Of a DNA stretch of 54,803 nt, positions 8,509-16,850 are shown piece after piece. Origin of the DNA: Conexivisphaera sp049976725 (GTDB lineage Archaea > Thermoproteota > Nitrososphaeria > Conexivisphaerales > Conexivisphaeraceae); NCBI GenBank assembly GCA_049976725.1, contig JBMFHR010000006.1, forward strand, positions 1 to 54,803, written 5' to 3'. The translations under genes and the position numbers were made by a program. The notes beneath the pieces are model-generated. The model saw only the letters and a list, made by a program, of their open reading frames with translations, ran no database searches and had not been told where the DNA came from. Positions within the stretch are counted from its first letter, which is position 1, and the number at the start of each line of letters is the position of its first letter.

Positions 8509-8922
8509 GTTGCTCAAGTTGAGCAAGATGAAGGAACGCGGGGCGAGAGGGTGAGGGTCAGGCTCAGGAGGGGCGACGTCGAGATAGAGGTGGAGAGCCC
8601 GGTGGACCGCGTGTCGGAGGTCGTGGCAAGGATCGTGGAGGGGCTGGCGAGGACGCCGCGTAGGGAGGTCCCGCCGCAGCCGCCCGCGCGCCCCGTGGGT
8701 GGGGTGACGTGCAGGGGGCTCATCGAGTCCCTCTGGATGGACGGCTGGTTCTCGGAGCCCAGGGGGCTGTCGGAGGTGGCCGCCGAGCTGTCGAGGAGGG
8801 GGTACAACTACGACTCGACCGCGATATCCCACGCCCTGACCGACCTAGTGAGGGCCGGGGTGCTCTCGAGGATAGGGACGCCCAGGACGTACAGGTACGT
8901 CCAGAAGAGGCCGCCTGACTAG
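8482..8922 (+). CDS. small beta-hairpin/winged-helix protein (family member 1, unnamed)
   Basis: 146 residues, not a family I can name. After a short acidic N-terminus there is a beta-hairpin of alternating hydrophobic residues, ERVRVRLRRGDVEIEVESP (residues ~22-40), then an amphipathic helix (VSEVVARIVEGL). A Pro-rich linker follows, and then a winged-helix domain (residues ~75-140: LIESLWMDGWF, AAELSRRGYNYDSTAISHAL, LVRAGVLSRI). The same order occurs in the two minus-strand genes just downstream. Position next to herA-nurA suggests a DNA-binding or regulatory role, which is inference only. Its TAG stop shares the CTAG at 8919-8922 with the convergent gene. Confidence 0.7.
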   Translation: MDMDDRVINVAQVEQDEGTRGERVRVRLRRGDVEIEVESPVDRVSEVVARIVEGLARTPRREVPPQPPARPVGGVTCRGLIESLWMDGWFSEPRGLSEVAAELSRRGYNYDSTAISHALTDLVRAGVLSRIGTPRTYRYVQKRPPD

Positions 8923-9419
8923 GCGCGGACGTGCGCCGCGAGCTCCTTGGCCAGCCAGCCTATGCCGTACGTGGTTATGCGGTAGTAGGCGGACCTGTTC
9001 TCGGAGCGCCGCTCGACGGCGCCCTGCTTCGCGAGCTCGCTGAGCCTGGAGCTTATGGACTTCGACTTGAGCGCGGTGGCCTGCTCTATCTCCTGGAGCG
9101 TCATCCCGTCCCTCTCGCTCCTGCCGAGCTCGTACGCTATGCGGGCGGCGACCAGCTGCAGCGCTATCAGCTGCTTGTCGCTCATGCGAGGGTCCTGGAT
9201 CACCACGCGGGGTCCCTCGGGCGTCAGCTTCACGTAGTCGCCGAACATCTCGGCCAGGTCCCTGAGCGTGTAGCTCATGTGGAGCCTCTTGGCCAGCTCC
9301 AGCTCCGGCACGAGCGACATCAGGAAGCTGTTCAGCGCGTGGAGTACCTCGTCGGCGTCCTTCCCCGTGAACTCAGCGCTGACGTCGCCGTACGAGACGT
9401 GTATCCTCAGCTCCGGCAT
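8919..9419 (-). CDS. small beta-hairpin/winged-helix protein (family member 2, unnamed)
   Basis: 166 residues. The N-terminal hairpin LRIHVSYGDVSAEFTG and helix (DEVLHALNSFLMSLVP) match the layout of its two neighbours. A longer middle helical segment follows, then a clear MarR/ArsR-like winged helix (residues ~110-160: MTLQEIEQATALKSKSISSR, LAKQGAVERR, AYYRITTYG). ATG 9419 overlaps the upstream gene's stop by one base (TGATG), so translation is likely coupled. The function is unknown; a sequence-specific DNA-binding role fits the fold. Confidence 0.72.
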   Translation of the reverse strand: MPELRIHVSYGDVSAEFTGKDADEVLHALNSFLMSLVPELELAKRLHMSYTLRDLAEMFGDYVKLTPEGPRVVIQDPRMSDKQLIALQLVAARIAYELGRSERDGMTLQEIEQATALKSKSISSRLSELAKQGAVERRSENRSAYYRITTYGIGWLAKELAAHVRA

Positions 9420-9889
9420 CAGGCCTCACCTCCCGCGACCGGCTCGCGCCTTATGTAAACGTACTCGCCCCCCTCCTTGAAGCGCCTCAGGTCGCCGTCC
9501 CTCGCGAGCCTCAGGAGGGCCACGGCGACGCTGGACTTCGGGTATATCAGGCCGTGCGACTCCAGGACGCCCATTATCTCCGACAGCCTCCTGGGCCTGC
9601 TGCCCCACTCCGACGCGAACATCTTGCGTATCACGTCGGCGAGGGAGTCGCCCCTCTCGACCCTGAGGGCCGGGAGCTCGCCCGGGGCGGCGAGATCCAG
9701 CTGCTGCGCCTCCGCCTCCGGCGCCTGCTGCGCGGGCTCGGGCGCCGGAGGCGCGGCGGGCCTGGACTCCAGCTCCCTCATGATCCTCGACGCGGCCTCT
9801 ATGGCGGCGTCCACGGATGATGGATCGCTCACCTCTATCTCCACCTCGCCCCCCGAGGTCCGGACGCGGACCCTCAGCCCTGCCGACAT
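9419..9889 (-). CDS. small beta-hairpin/winged-helix protein (family member 3, unnamed)
   Basis: 156 residues from ATG 9889 (an ATG at 9907 would add six). It has the same three-part plan: beta-hairpin LRVRVRTSGGEVEIEVSDP, helix (VDAAIEAASRIMREL), Pro/Ala/Gln-rich linker, and a C-terminal winged helix (RPRRLSEIMGVLESHG, KSSVAVALLRLARDGDLRR, GGEYVYIRRE). I favour 9889 because a TATA-like CTTTTCTAC (about 9914-9923, minus) is 29 bases before it. It heads a two-gene operon with the 9419 gene and points away from gatE. I do not recognise a named family. Confidence 0.7.
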   Translation of the reverse strand: MSAGLRVRVRTSGGEVEIEVSDPSSVDAAIEAASRIMRELESRPAAPPAPEPAQQAPEAEAQQLDLAAPGELPALRVERGDSLADVIRKMFASEWGSRPRRLSEIMGVLESHGLIYPKSSVAVALLRLARDGDLRRFKEGGEYVYIRREPVAGGEA

Positions 9890-9940
9890 TGTAAATTCCA
9901 TTTTCATTTTCAGGTAGAAAAGCTTTCCCGCGCGCTTTTT

Positions 9941-11857
9941 TCAGCGCTCCTGCCTCAGCCTCTCCTGCAGCCTCCTCCTGAGGAGCGAGTTCACCTTGGC
10001 GCCGTCCGCCCTCCCTCTGGCCCTCGACATGACCTCGCCCATGAGGGGACCGAGGGCCCTCTCGCCGCGCTCCTCCACGAGCTGGGCGTTCCTCTCGAGC
10101 ACCTCGTCTATCAGCGCCGAGAGCTCCTCCTCGCTGAGCGAGGAGAGGCCCAGCGCGGCGAGCGCGGACTCCACGTCCGGGGCGCGGCCTGAGGCCAGGG
10201 CCCTGAGGATGTCGGGCGCGGCCTCCTTCGCGGCGCGGCCGGAGGCTATCGCGGAGAAGAGCTGCCTCAGGGCGTCGTCGGACAGGGAGTCGACGTCGAG
10301 GCCCTCCCTGCGGAGGCTCACGAGCGTCTCCGTTATTATGGAGGCCGCGACGGTGGGCTTCACGCCCATGCTGACTGCCTCGAGGAACAGGCCGTAGCGC
10401 TCCGAGTCGAGCAGCTCGTCGGCCAGCTTCAGGCTCAGGCCGTACCTCGACGCGAGCTCGGACACCTGCCTGTCCCACGGCAGCGGCAGGCTGCCCCTGA
10501 GCCGCGCGAGCGTGGATTCGCTCACCGGCACCGGCAGGAGGTCGGTCTCCGGGTACATCCTGGCGGACCCGGGCCGGGGCCTCATATACTTGGTTTTGCC
10601 ATCGGGGGTCGGTGCGCGGGTCTCCGCCGGGGGGCCGCTGACCAGTTCCCTCAGCCTGGCCGCCACGGCCTCGAGCGCGCGCCCCGCCACGGTCGCGTCG
10701 CCGAGCGCTATCACGAATGCGTCGTCGGGACCAGCCCCGAGCCTCTCGCGAATCGCCCGGACGAGGTCCCCGTCTATCCCGTACTTGGGCAACTCGTCCG
10801 AGTGGATGACCCCGCCAAGGCCGAAGGCGCCGGCTATGGCGGCGAGGTCGCGGCCCACCCTGACGCCCTCGTACGGCTCGGACCCCAGGAGCCCGCGGTA
10901 CCCCCTGGCCAGCAGGGCGAGCGCCCTGGAGCCCCCGGCCAGGGCCCTCCTGACGATCCCCTCCCCGGCGCGGCCCAGCAGGTCCGTCACGTCGACCACT
11001 TCCCCGGCGGCGGACTCCGGCCTGACTCCCCTCCTCGACAGCTCGGCGGCCACCTCCGACAGCCACTTCAGGCGGCGGACCTCGAACTCAACTATCTTGG
11101 GTATCAGGGGGAGCTCCTGGACGCCCTTGACCTCCACCACGCCGCTCCCGGATATCGATATGTTCAGGTCCTGGCGCACGGTCCCTATGCCGCGCGCCAC
11201 AGCCCCGGTCGACTTGAGCAGCCTGCCCAGCGCCGCCGCTACGTCCGCCGCCTCCTGAGGTGAGCGCTTGATCTCCACCGGCGCCAGCGACACCTCTATC
11301 AGGGGTATCCCGAGCCTGTCGAGCCCGTACCTCTTGACCCTGCCCTCCGAGCCCAGGTTCCTGGCGGCGTCCTCCTCGAGCGTCACGGTCTGCACGCCGA
11401 CCGACCTGTCGCCCACCCTGAGGGTTCCGCCGAGCGCCACCAGCATGGTCCTCTGGAACCCGGTGGTGTTGGAGCCGTCTATCACTATCTTCCTCATCAC
11501 GTGGATCTCGTCGACTATCGTCGACCCGAGCATCAGCGCGACCGTAAGGGCCGCCTCCAGGGCCCTCGGGTTAACGTCGTGCGGGGGCTCCTCGTCGGCC
11601 TCCACGAGGCAGCTGCTCCTCTCGCCGAAGGAGTACTCGAACTCGAGGCCCCTCGCGGCCTCGAACCTGGCCGCCGGATCGACCTCGCCGAGCTCGCTCT
11701 CCGAGGGCACGAGGACGCGCCGGAACGTCCCTGTCCCCTCCTCCCTCTCAGTGCTGCAGCCGCAGAAGAGCTTGCCGCCCACGCTCAGCTGGCGGTGGAG
11801 CTCTATGCCGACCCTGACGCCCAGGGACGCGTAGTCCAGCTCCCGTTCACTCGCCAT
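9941..11857 (-). CDS. gatE: glutamyl-tRNA(Gln) amidotransferase subunit E
   Basis: Archaeal GatDE pairs to turn Glu-tRNA(Gln) into Gln-tRNA(Gln); GatE carries the kinase/transamidation site and binds the tRNA. 638 residues, normal length. GatB-like cradle motifs are seen: GVRVGIELHRQLSVGGKLFC at the start, DGSNTTGFQRTMLV near residue 128, and PLIEVSLAP near 190. An AspRS-like insertion covers roughly residues 290-410, and GSARMYPETDLLPVPV near 428 is the usual return into the core. The C-terminal YqeY-like helical tail ends at the stop. ATG overlaps the gatD stop by 11 bases. Confidence 0.95.
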   Translation of the reverse strand: MASERELDYASLGVRVGIELHRQLSVGGKLFCGCSTEREEGTGTFRRVLVPSESELGEVDPAARFEAARGLEFEYSFGERSSCLVEADEEPPHDVNPRALEAALTVALMLGSTIVDEIHVMRKIVIDGSNTTGFQRTMLVALGGTLRVGDRSVGVQTVTLEEDAARNLGSEGRVKRYGLDRLGIPLIEVSLAPVEIKRSPQEAADVAAALGRLLKSTGAVARGIGTVRQDLNISISGSGVVEVKGVQELPLIPKIVEFEVRRLKWLSEVAAELSRRGVRPESAAGEVVDVTDLLGRAGEGIVRRALAGGSRALALLARGYRGLLGSEPYEGVRVGRDLAAIAGAFGLGGVIHSDELPKYGIDGDLVRAIRERLGAGPDDAFVIALGDATVAGRALEAVAARLRELVSGPPAETRAPTPDGKTKYMRPRPGSARMYPETDLLPVPVSESTLARLRGSLPLPWDRQVSELASRYGLSLKLADELLDSERYGLFLEAVSMGVKPTVAASIITETLVSLRREGLDVDSLSDDALRQLFSAIASGRAAKEAAPDILRALASGRAPDVESALAALGLSSLSEEELSALIDEVLERNAQLVEERGERALGPLMGEVMSRARGRADGAKVNSLLRRRLQERLRQER

Positions 11858-13184
11858 AGTCGATCTGCCTCCTCTCCGATACCTCGCCGCGCATGTTCGA
11901 GGGCATCAGGGCCCTCATGTCCTCCGGCCCGGCCCCCTGGCCCAGCAGCCACATGGCCTTCACGAGCGCCACCTCGGGCAGCATGTCGCCCAGCGGCACC
12001 ACGCCGATCCTGAGCAGGTCCCTCCCGGTGTCGTACACGGTCATGCGGACGCTCCCCCATATGCACTGGGACGTCATGCCCACGAAGACCCCGCGCTCCA
12101 CCGCCCTCCTGATGCTCTCGTGGATCCCCCTCCCCACGTGCCCCAGGCCCGTGCCCTCGAGTATTATCGCCCTGTAGCCCGCGTCGACGATCGCGTCGAC
12201 GACGTCGCCGCCCATGCCGGGGAAGTACTTTAGCAGGAACGCCCTGCGGTCGAAGCGCGGCCTGACCCTGAGGGACCCGGGGTCGCCGCGCGGCGGCAGG
12301 TCCATCAGCCTCCGCACCTCCATGGAGGCCAGGTCGACGACGGCCGCCAGCTTGGAGTTCACGGACTGGAAGGCATCCCTCCTGCTCGTGTGGTTCTTCC
12401 TGACCCTCACCCCCAGGTGCACGGCTATCTCGCGATCAGAGAGGTTCCTGTGCATGGCCACGTAGACGCCGCTGAAGTCGCCCCTCGAGGCCGCCAGGAC
12501 CGCGCCCTTCAGGTTCGACGAGGCGTCGGAGGACGGCCTGTCGGAGGACCTCTGGGCGCCGACGAGCACGACGGGCACGGGGAGCCCCTCCAGGGAGAAG
12601 CTGAGCGCCGCCGCCGTGTAGTGCATCGTGTCGGTCCCGTGCGTGATGATGATCCCCCTGTAGCCATCGTACACCGCTCTGCCCACGCGCTCCGCGATGG
12701 CGGACCAGTGGTCGGGCGTCATGTTCTCGCTCAGTATGTTGAAGAGGAGCTCCGTGTCCAGGCGCGCGAGATCGCTGAGGCCCGGGATCCTCGAGTAGAG
12801 GTCCTCGGGCGCGAACACCGGGGTGACGGCGCCCGTCCTGTAATCTATCCTGCTCGCGATCGTCCCGCCCGTGCCCAGCACTAGGACCTCGCCGCGCCCG
12901 GCCGCGGGCTCAGGCCTCCGCCCGGCCGCGGGCTCAGGCCTCGGGTGCCTGCCGACGACGCGCACCCCCGCTATCCTGGAAACCGCGAAGCCGACGTTGT
13001 AGCCGTTGCCGAGCTTCAGCGTGACGTGCTCGTCATCCGCGTGCTCGTACCTGGGCATCAGCGTGCCGGAGACGCTCGCGCCGTCGGCGAGCGCCAGCTC
13101 GACCTCGTCGCCCACGCGGGCCCCGGCGCCCTCGAGGATCGCGCGGGCACGCCCCCTGTAGCCCTGCAGGTGATCCTCCTCCAC
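11847..13184 (-). CDS. gatD: glutamyl-tRNA(Gln) amidotransferase subunit D
   Basis: Asparaginase-like subunit that releases ammonia from glutamine (or asparagine) for GatE. 445 residues from GTG 13184. An N-terminal small beta domain (residues ~1-75) is followed by a linker and the L-asparaginase fold, with the first catalytic Thr in LGTGGTIASR near 105 and the second in THGTDTMHYTA near 190. I chose GTG 13184 over ATG 13241: a TATA-like CTTTTATACC is centred 28 bases upstream of GTG, and the extra residues lie in the promoter. The linker contains an exact 8-residue repeat (PEPAAGR-R/G). Confidence 0.93.
   Translation of the reverse strand: MEEDHLQGYRGRARAILEGAGARVGDEVELALADGASVSGTLMPRYEHADDEHVTLKLGNGYNVGFAVSRIAGVRVVGRHPRPEPAAGRRPEPAAGRGEVLVLGTGGTIASRIDYRTGAVTPVFAPEDLYSRIPGLSDLARLDTELLFNILSENMTPDHWSAIAERVGRAVYDGYRGIIITHGTDTMHYTAAALSFSLEGLPVPVVLVGAQRSSDRPSSDASSNLKGAVLAASRGDFSGVYVAMHRNLSDREIAVHLGVRVRKNHTSRRDAFQSVNSKLAAVVDLASMEVRRLMDLPPRGDPGSLRVRPRFDRRAFLLKYFPGMGGDVVDAIVDAGYRAIILEGTGLGHVGRGIHESIRRAVERGVFVGMTSQCIWGSVRMTVYDTGRDLLRIGVVPLGDMLPEVALVKAMWLLGQGAGPEDMRALMPSNMRGEVSERRQIDYGE
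12901..12945 (-). repeat. tandem 24-base duplication in the gatD linker
   Basis: Two copies beginning GCCGCGGGCTCAGGCCTC start at 12901 and 12925, in frame with gatD. They encode repeated PEPAAGR units between the N-terminal domain and the asparaginase fold. The period of 24 bases keeps the frame, so only linker length changes. Confidence 0.75.
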
Positions 13185-13205
13185 ATGGGCACCGCCAATC
13201 GACGA

Positions 13206-13217
13206 GGTATAAAAGCG
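13206..13217. promoter_or_regulatory. single TATA box shared by gatD and elp3
   Basis: TATAAAAG at 13208-13215 is the only AT-rich element in the 56-base gap between GTG 13184 (gatD, minus) and ATG 13241 (elp3, plus). It is centred about 28 bases from one start and 29 from the other, so it has the right spacing for leaderless transcription in both directions. Confidence 0.6.
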
Positions 13218-13240
13218 GCGCGGGCCAGTGCCTGCAGGCA

Positions 13241-14833
13241 ATGGCGTCAGCCGCGGGGAAGTACGCGTCGGCGCTGGCGGAGATCGCCCGGGAGGCCGAG
13301 GCCTTGGCGTCAGCCGGGCGCCTCGACAGGGAGCGCCTGGAACGCCTGAAGCTGGAGGTCGCCAGGAGGCTCGCGCTCGACAGGGTGCCCTCGAACGAGG
13401 AGCTGTCGGCGCTCCTCAGCGAGGGCACCAGGAGGCTCGTGGCGACCAGGCCCTCCAGGAGGCTCTCCGGAATAGTGACCGCCACGGTGGCGGCGGCCCC
13501 CCACGAGTGCCCGCCGAACGCGAGGTGCATCTACTGCCCCGGGGGGGCCTCGGTCGGCACTCCCAAGTCGTACACCGAGGACTCGCCGGCGGTCATTCAG
13601 GCCTCCAGGGTGAGCTACGACCCGCGGCTGCAGGTGGAGGAGAGGCTCTCCGTCCTGAGGAGGCTGGGACACCCGACCAGCAAGGTCGAGGTTATAATCG
13701 TGGGGGGCACCTTCCCGTACTACCCCCGGGAGTACCAGGTGGAGTTCGTCAAGGGTATCTTCGACGGCCTGAACGGCTTCGCGTCGGGGAGCCTCGAGGA
13801 GGCTATGGAGGCGAACGAGAGGTCCCCGCACAGGTGCGTCGGGCTCACGGTCGAGACCCGGCCCGACTTCTGCCGCGAGCGGGACGTGGACCTGATGCTG
13901 AGCTATGGGGTAACGAGGATCGAGATAGGCGTGCAGGCGCTGGACGAGCGCGTCCTGAGGAGGATCGGCAGGGGACACGGGCTCGAGGAGGTCGCGGAGG
14001 CAATCAGGGTGGCGAAGGATGCCGGGCTGAAGGTGGGCGTGCACATGATGCCCTGCCTGCCCGGGAGGACCAGGGACGAGGACCTCCGCGATATCCTCGA
14101 GCTCTTCCGCGACGAGTCCTACAGGCCGGACATGCTCAAGATATACCCCACGCTGGTCCTGAGGGGGACCCCGCTCCACCGCATGTACGAGAGGGGGCTC
14201 TACAGGCCATGCGACGAGGGGGAGGTCGTCGAGCTGCTCGTCCGCGCCCTCACGTCGCTCCCCCCGTGGGTGAGGGTCATGAGGGTCCAGAGGGAGATAC
14301 CGCCCTACGCTGTCGTGGCCGGCCCCAGGAGGACTGGCCTCAGGGACGCGGCGCTCAGGGAGATCGCCAGGAGGGGGCTCAGGTGCACCGAGATAAGGTG
14401 CAGGGAGGTGGGGAGGGAGGGCGTGGATCCGTCCAGGCTGGGGAGCTTCGGGATTGTGAAGAGGTACTACGCGGCCTCGGGGGGCAGGGAGGCTTTCATC
14501 TCGATGGAGGACCCGGAGGGGAGGATAGCGGGGTTCCTGCGCCTGAGGCTGCCTTCCCCGCTGGCGCACAGGCCCGAGGTCGCGGGAGGACGGGTTGCCA
14601 TAGTCAGGGAGTTGAGGGTCTACGGCTCGGAGGTCGATGTGGGGGCGCGGGACGCCGCAGGGTGGCAGCACCGCGGCATAGGGGGTGCTCTAATGCGCGA
14701 GGCGGAGGCGGTCGCCGCGGATGAGTGGGGGGCCGATGAGGTCCTCGTGACGAGCGCCGTGGGGACCAGGGAGTACTACAGGAGGCTGGGGTACGCCAGG
14801 AAGGGCCCCTACATGGCCAAGCGCGTTCGGTAG
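13241..14833 (+). CDS. elp3: Elp3-family tRNA uridine-34 carboxymethyl-forming enzyme
   Basis: Radical-SAM/acetyltransferase that starts cm5U modification of wobble uridine in tRNA. 530 residues. The radical-SAM iron-sulphur cysteines lie in HECPPNARCIYCPGG near residue 87-100 (Cx9Cx2C form typical of Elp3). Further core motifs are HPTSKVEVIIVGGTFPYYP and VGLTVETRPDF. The C-terminal GNAT domain (acetyl-CoA binding) is seen in QHRGIGGALMREAEAVA near residue 485 and ends with REYYRRLGYARKGPYM. Starts at ATG 13241 after the shared TATA box. The last 25 bases overlap the convergent yjjX-like gene. Confidence 0.93.
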   Translation: MASAAGKYASALAEIAREAEALASAGRLDRERLERLKLEVARRLALDRVPSNEELSALLSEGTRRLVATRPSRRLSGIVTATVAAAPHECPPNARCIYCPGGASVGTPKSYTEDSPAVIQASRVSYDPRLQVEERLSVLRRLGHPTSKVEVIIVGGTFPYYPREYQVEFVKGIFDGLNGFASGSLEEAMEANERSPHRCVGLTVETRPDFCRERDVDLMLSYGVTRIEIGVQALDERVLRRIGRGHGLEEVAEAIRVAKDAGLKVGVHMMPCLPGRTRDEDLRDILELFRDESYRPDMLKIYPTLVLRGTPLHRMYERGLYRPCDEGEVVELLVRALTSLPPWVRVMRVQREIPPYAVVAGPRRTGLRDAALREIARRGLRCTEIRCREVGREGVDPSRLGSFGIVKRYYAASGGREAFISMEDPEGRIAGFLRLRLPSPLAHRPEVAGGRVAIVRELRVYGSEVDVGARDAAGWQHRGIGGALMREAEAVAADEWGADEVLVTSAVGTREYYRRLGYARKGPYMAKRVR

Positions 14834-15354
14834 TCGCCCGGCGATAGGAACGGGAGGAGCGCCATCTTCACGGCCTCAGCGCACAGTTCCAGCCTGCTCG
14901 AGATTCCCCTGGACAGGAGCCCCACGGCGCCCTCGCGCTCGCCGAGGCCCCCGACGCCGTAGAGGCGCGACATGGCCTCCTCGAGCTCCACGCCCTCCCT
15001 CAGCACCAGCGCGGCCACCCTCGGAGGAAGCGGATAGGCGGGGCCCAGGCCCGTGGAGGAGCGACCATCCCTGGAGCGAATCGTGGCGGCGGTCGCCGCG
15101 TACCAGTTCCCCTCGAGCTCGAGCATGCCGGACTCGATCCCGACGCAGTAATCGGCGCCCGGCACCGACGCGCAGGCGCTGGACGCCCTCGCCGAGGCGC
15201 CGCGGAGGATCCCCGCCATGGAGAGGGGCTGGGGCTCGAGCCCCGGGGGAGGGCTGGAGGGCAGCACGCGCACGTCCCCGAACGCATTGGAGAAAACGGC
15301 CCTCGCGGCCTCCACCTTGACGGGGTTGAACGATGCCACGGCCACAATCAGCAC
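14809..15354 (-). CDS. inosine/xanthosine triphosphatase, YjjX/DUF84 family
   Basis: House-cleaning phosphatase that hydrolyses non-canonical purine nucleotides (ITP/XTP). 181 residues, standard size. The family start VAVASFNPVKVEAARAVF is followed by GADYCVGIESGM near residue 68 and the conserved GLGPAYPLP near 103. The 3' end overlaps elp3 tail-to-tail. The start at 15354 may be ATG there or a nearby alternative, since the sequence begins with the first beta strand. Confidence 0.85.
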   Translation of the reverse strand: MLIVAVASFNPVKVEAARAVFSNAFGDVRVLPSSPPPGLEPQPLSMAGILRGASARASSACASVPGADYCVGIESGMLELEGNWYAATAATIRSRDGRSSTGLGPAYPLPPRVAALVLREGVELEEAMSRLYGVGGLGEREGAVGLLSRGISSRLELCAEAVKMALLPFLSPGDYRTRLAM

Positions 15355-15397
15355 GCAATGCGATCGAGGCGGCCCGGATAAGACCGTTACCGGGACA

Positions 15398-15568
15398 TCA
15401 GCGCGAGGTCATCCAGACCTGGCCAGGCTTGCGGCCGAGCCCGTACCTCTTCCTGTACTTGTTCCTGAAGCTCACCCTGGGAGGCGGATAGGTCCTCGGC
15501 CTCGGGGGTATCTTCGGCGTCTGGCTCCTGACTTTCCCCGCCTTCGTTATGCTCCCGTGGGTCGGCAT
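15398..15568 (-). CDS. rps30e: ribosomal protein eS30
   Basis: A 56-residue, very basic protein. It begins MPTHGSITKAGKVRSQTPKI, the hallmark start of eS30, and continues with Arg/Lys-rich sequence (SFRNKYRKRYGLGRKPGQ). It is a small-subunit protein of archaeal and eukaryotic ribosomes, present in TACK archaea and absent from most Euryarchaeota. ATG is at 15568 and TGA at 15398. A TATA-like box GGTTAAATAAAGG (minus, 15588-15600) is centred 26 bases upstream, so it is leaderless. It is divergent from nop5. Confidence 0.93.
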   Translation of the reverse strand: MPTHGSITKAGKVRSQTPKIPPRPRTYPPPRVSFRNKYRKRYGLGRKPGQVWMTSR

Positions 15569-15587
15569 GCCTGCTGCTTCGGCGGAT

Positions 15588-15632
15588 CCTTTATTTAACC
15601 GTAGCGGGCCAGTCCCGGCTACTATTTAATTA
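15588..15632. promoter_or_regulatory. divergent TATA boxes of eS30 and nop5
   Basis: CCTTTATTTAACC (15588-15600) serves eS30 on minus, 26 bases from its ATG. ACTATTTAATTAC (15621-15633) is the plus-strand candidate for nop5. Its centre is only about 18 bases before ATG 15645 but 30 before an in-frame TTG at 15657, so the nop5 start is uncertain. Confidence 0.5.
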
Positions 15633-15644
15633 CCGGGGGGTCGC

Positions 15645-16850
15645 ATGCACGAGCAGTTGAGGGCCACTCTGTACGCGACGGAGGCTGGGGTGATCCTGCT
15701 CGACGAGTCGGGGAACATCGCGCGCGCGATCGGGTACTCGGGGGACAGGTACCAGAAGTACCGCCTGGTCAGCGCGGGCATGAGGATCGAGGAGGCCGAG
15801 GAAGCGGTCAAGGCGGCAGCCGAGGCCGGCTTCAGGGAGCTCGAGTCCAACGCGTTGGGCGTGGCCGCCCTGGCCGAGTCGCTCGGGATGGTCTTCAGGC
15901 CCGTCGAGGCCCCCGAGCTCGACGGGAGGATCGAGCTGATGATCCGCGCGGGGCTCCTCAGGTCGGAGGAGGAGGCGAGGGGCCTGCTCAGGGAGTTCGC
16001 GCTGAGGGCCGGCGAGGAGAGGATCAAGGAGGAGGCCGCGCGCCTGGACCTCCACGCGATACAGATCGTGTCGGCGGTGGACGAACTGGACAGGGTGGTG
16101 AACGTGCTCGCGGCCAGGGTCAGGGAGTGGTACGGGCTGCACTTCCCGGAGCTGGACGGAATAGTCCAGGACCCGAGGCTCTACGTCAGGCTCGTGTCGG
16201 CGCTCGGCCGCAGGAGCAACTTCACGTCCGAGAGGCTGGCCGAGCTGGGCGTCCCGAGGTCCAGGGCCGAGGCGATAGAGGAGGCCCTCAAGGGGACGAA
16301 GGGCGCCGAGATCAGGGACGAGGAGCTCGCGCTCCTCCAGTCGCTGGCCTCGAGCGCCTACGACCTGTACCAGCTCAGGGGGCGCATGTCCGGCAAGCTC
16401 GAGGAGATAATGGCGCAGGTGGCGCCGAACGTTACGAGTCTCGTGGGGGCGGCCATAGGCGCCAGGCTACTGGCGAGGGCGGGGAGCCTGGACAACCTGG
16501 CGAAGATGCCGGCCAGCACGATACAGGTGCTGGGCGCGGAGAAGGCGCTCTTCAGGGCGCTGAGGAGGGGCGGGAGGCCGCCGAAGCACGGCGTGATATT
16601 CCAGCACCCGCTGGTGCACGGCGCTCCGAAGTGGCAGAGGGGGAAGATCGCGAGGGCCATCGCGGCGAAGCTGGCCATAGCCGCGCGCATGGACCGCTAC
16701 TCGGGCGTGCTCGACCCGTCGCTTAAGGAGAAGCTGGAGAAGCGCGTGCAGGAGATAAGGGAGAAGTACGCGAGGCCGCCGGCGCCGGAGGGAAAGCGCG
16801 AGGGCGAGGCAGGGGGGAGGAGGCAGAGGGGGAGGAGGTGGAGGCGTTGA
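15645..16850 (+). CDS. nop5: Nop5 (Nop56/58) C/D box sRNP core protein
   Basis: Scaffold of the archaeal C/D box sRNP, which guides 2'-O-methylation of rRNA and tRNA together with L7Ae and fibrillarin. 401 residues. The N-terminal domain is followed by a long coiled coil (residues ~125-270). The NOP domain has VAPNVTSLVGAAIGARLLARA, then GAEKALFRALRRGG and PPKHGVIFQHP near residue 305-330. The tail is Arg/Lys/Gly-rich. It overlaps flpA by 13 bases, as in most archaeal nop5-flpA operons. ATG 15645 is given; TTG 15657 fits the TATA spacing better. Confidence 0.94.
   Translation: MHEQLRATLYATEAGVILLDESGNIARAIGYSGDRYQKYRLVSAGMRIEEAEEAVKAAAEAGFRELESNALGVAALAESLGMVFRPVEAPELDGRIELMIRAGLLRSEEEARGLLREFALRAGEERIKEEAARLDLHAIQIVSAVDELDRVVNVLAARVREWYGLHFPELDGIVQDPRLYVRLVSALGRRSNFTSERLAELGVPRSRAEAIEEALKGTKGAEIRDEELALLQSLASSAYDLYQLRGRMSGKLEEIMAQVAPNVTSLVGAAIGARLLARAGSLDNLAKMPASTIQVLGAEKALFRALRRGGRPPKHGVIFQHPLVHGAPKWQRGKIARAIAAKLAIAARMDRYSGVLDPSLKEKLEKRVQEIREKYARPPAPEGKREGEAGGRRQRGRRWRR

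Noticed and set aside
8479..8832. N-terminal extension of the nurA frame
   Set aside because: Lies antisense to the wHTH gene, lacks NurA character, and the promoter box fits ATG 8478.
13310..14671. Minus-strand 453-codon frame opposite elp3
   Set aside because: Low-complexity Pro/Arg/Gly/His composition and full overlap with the well-supported elp3.
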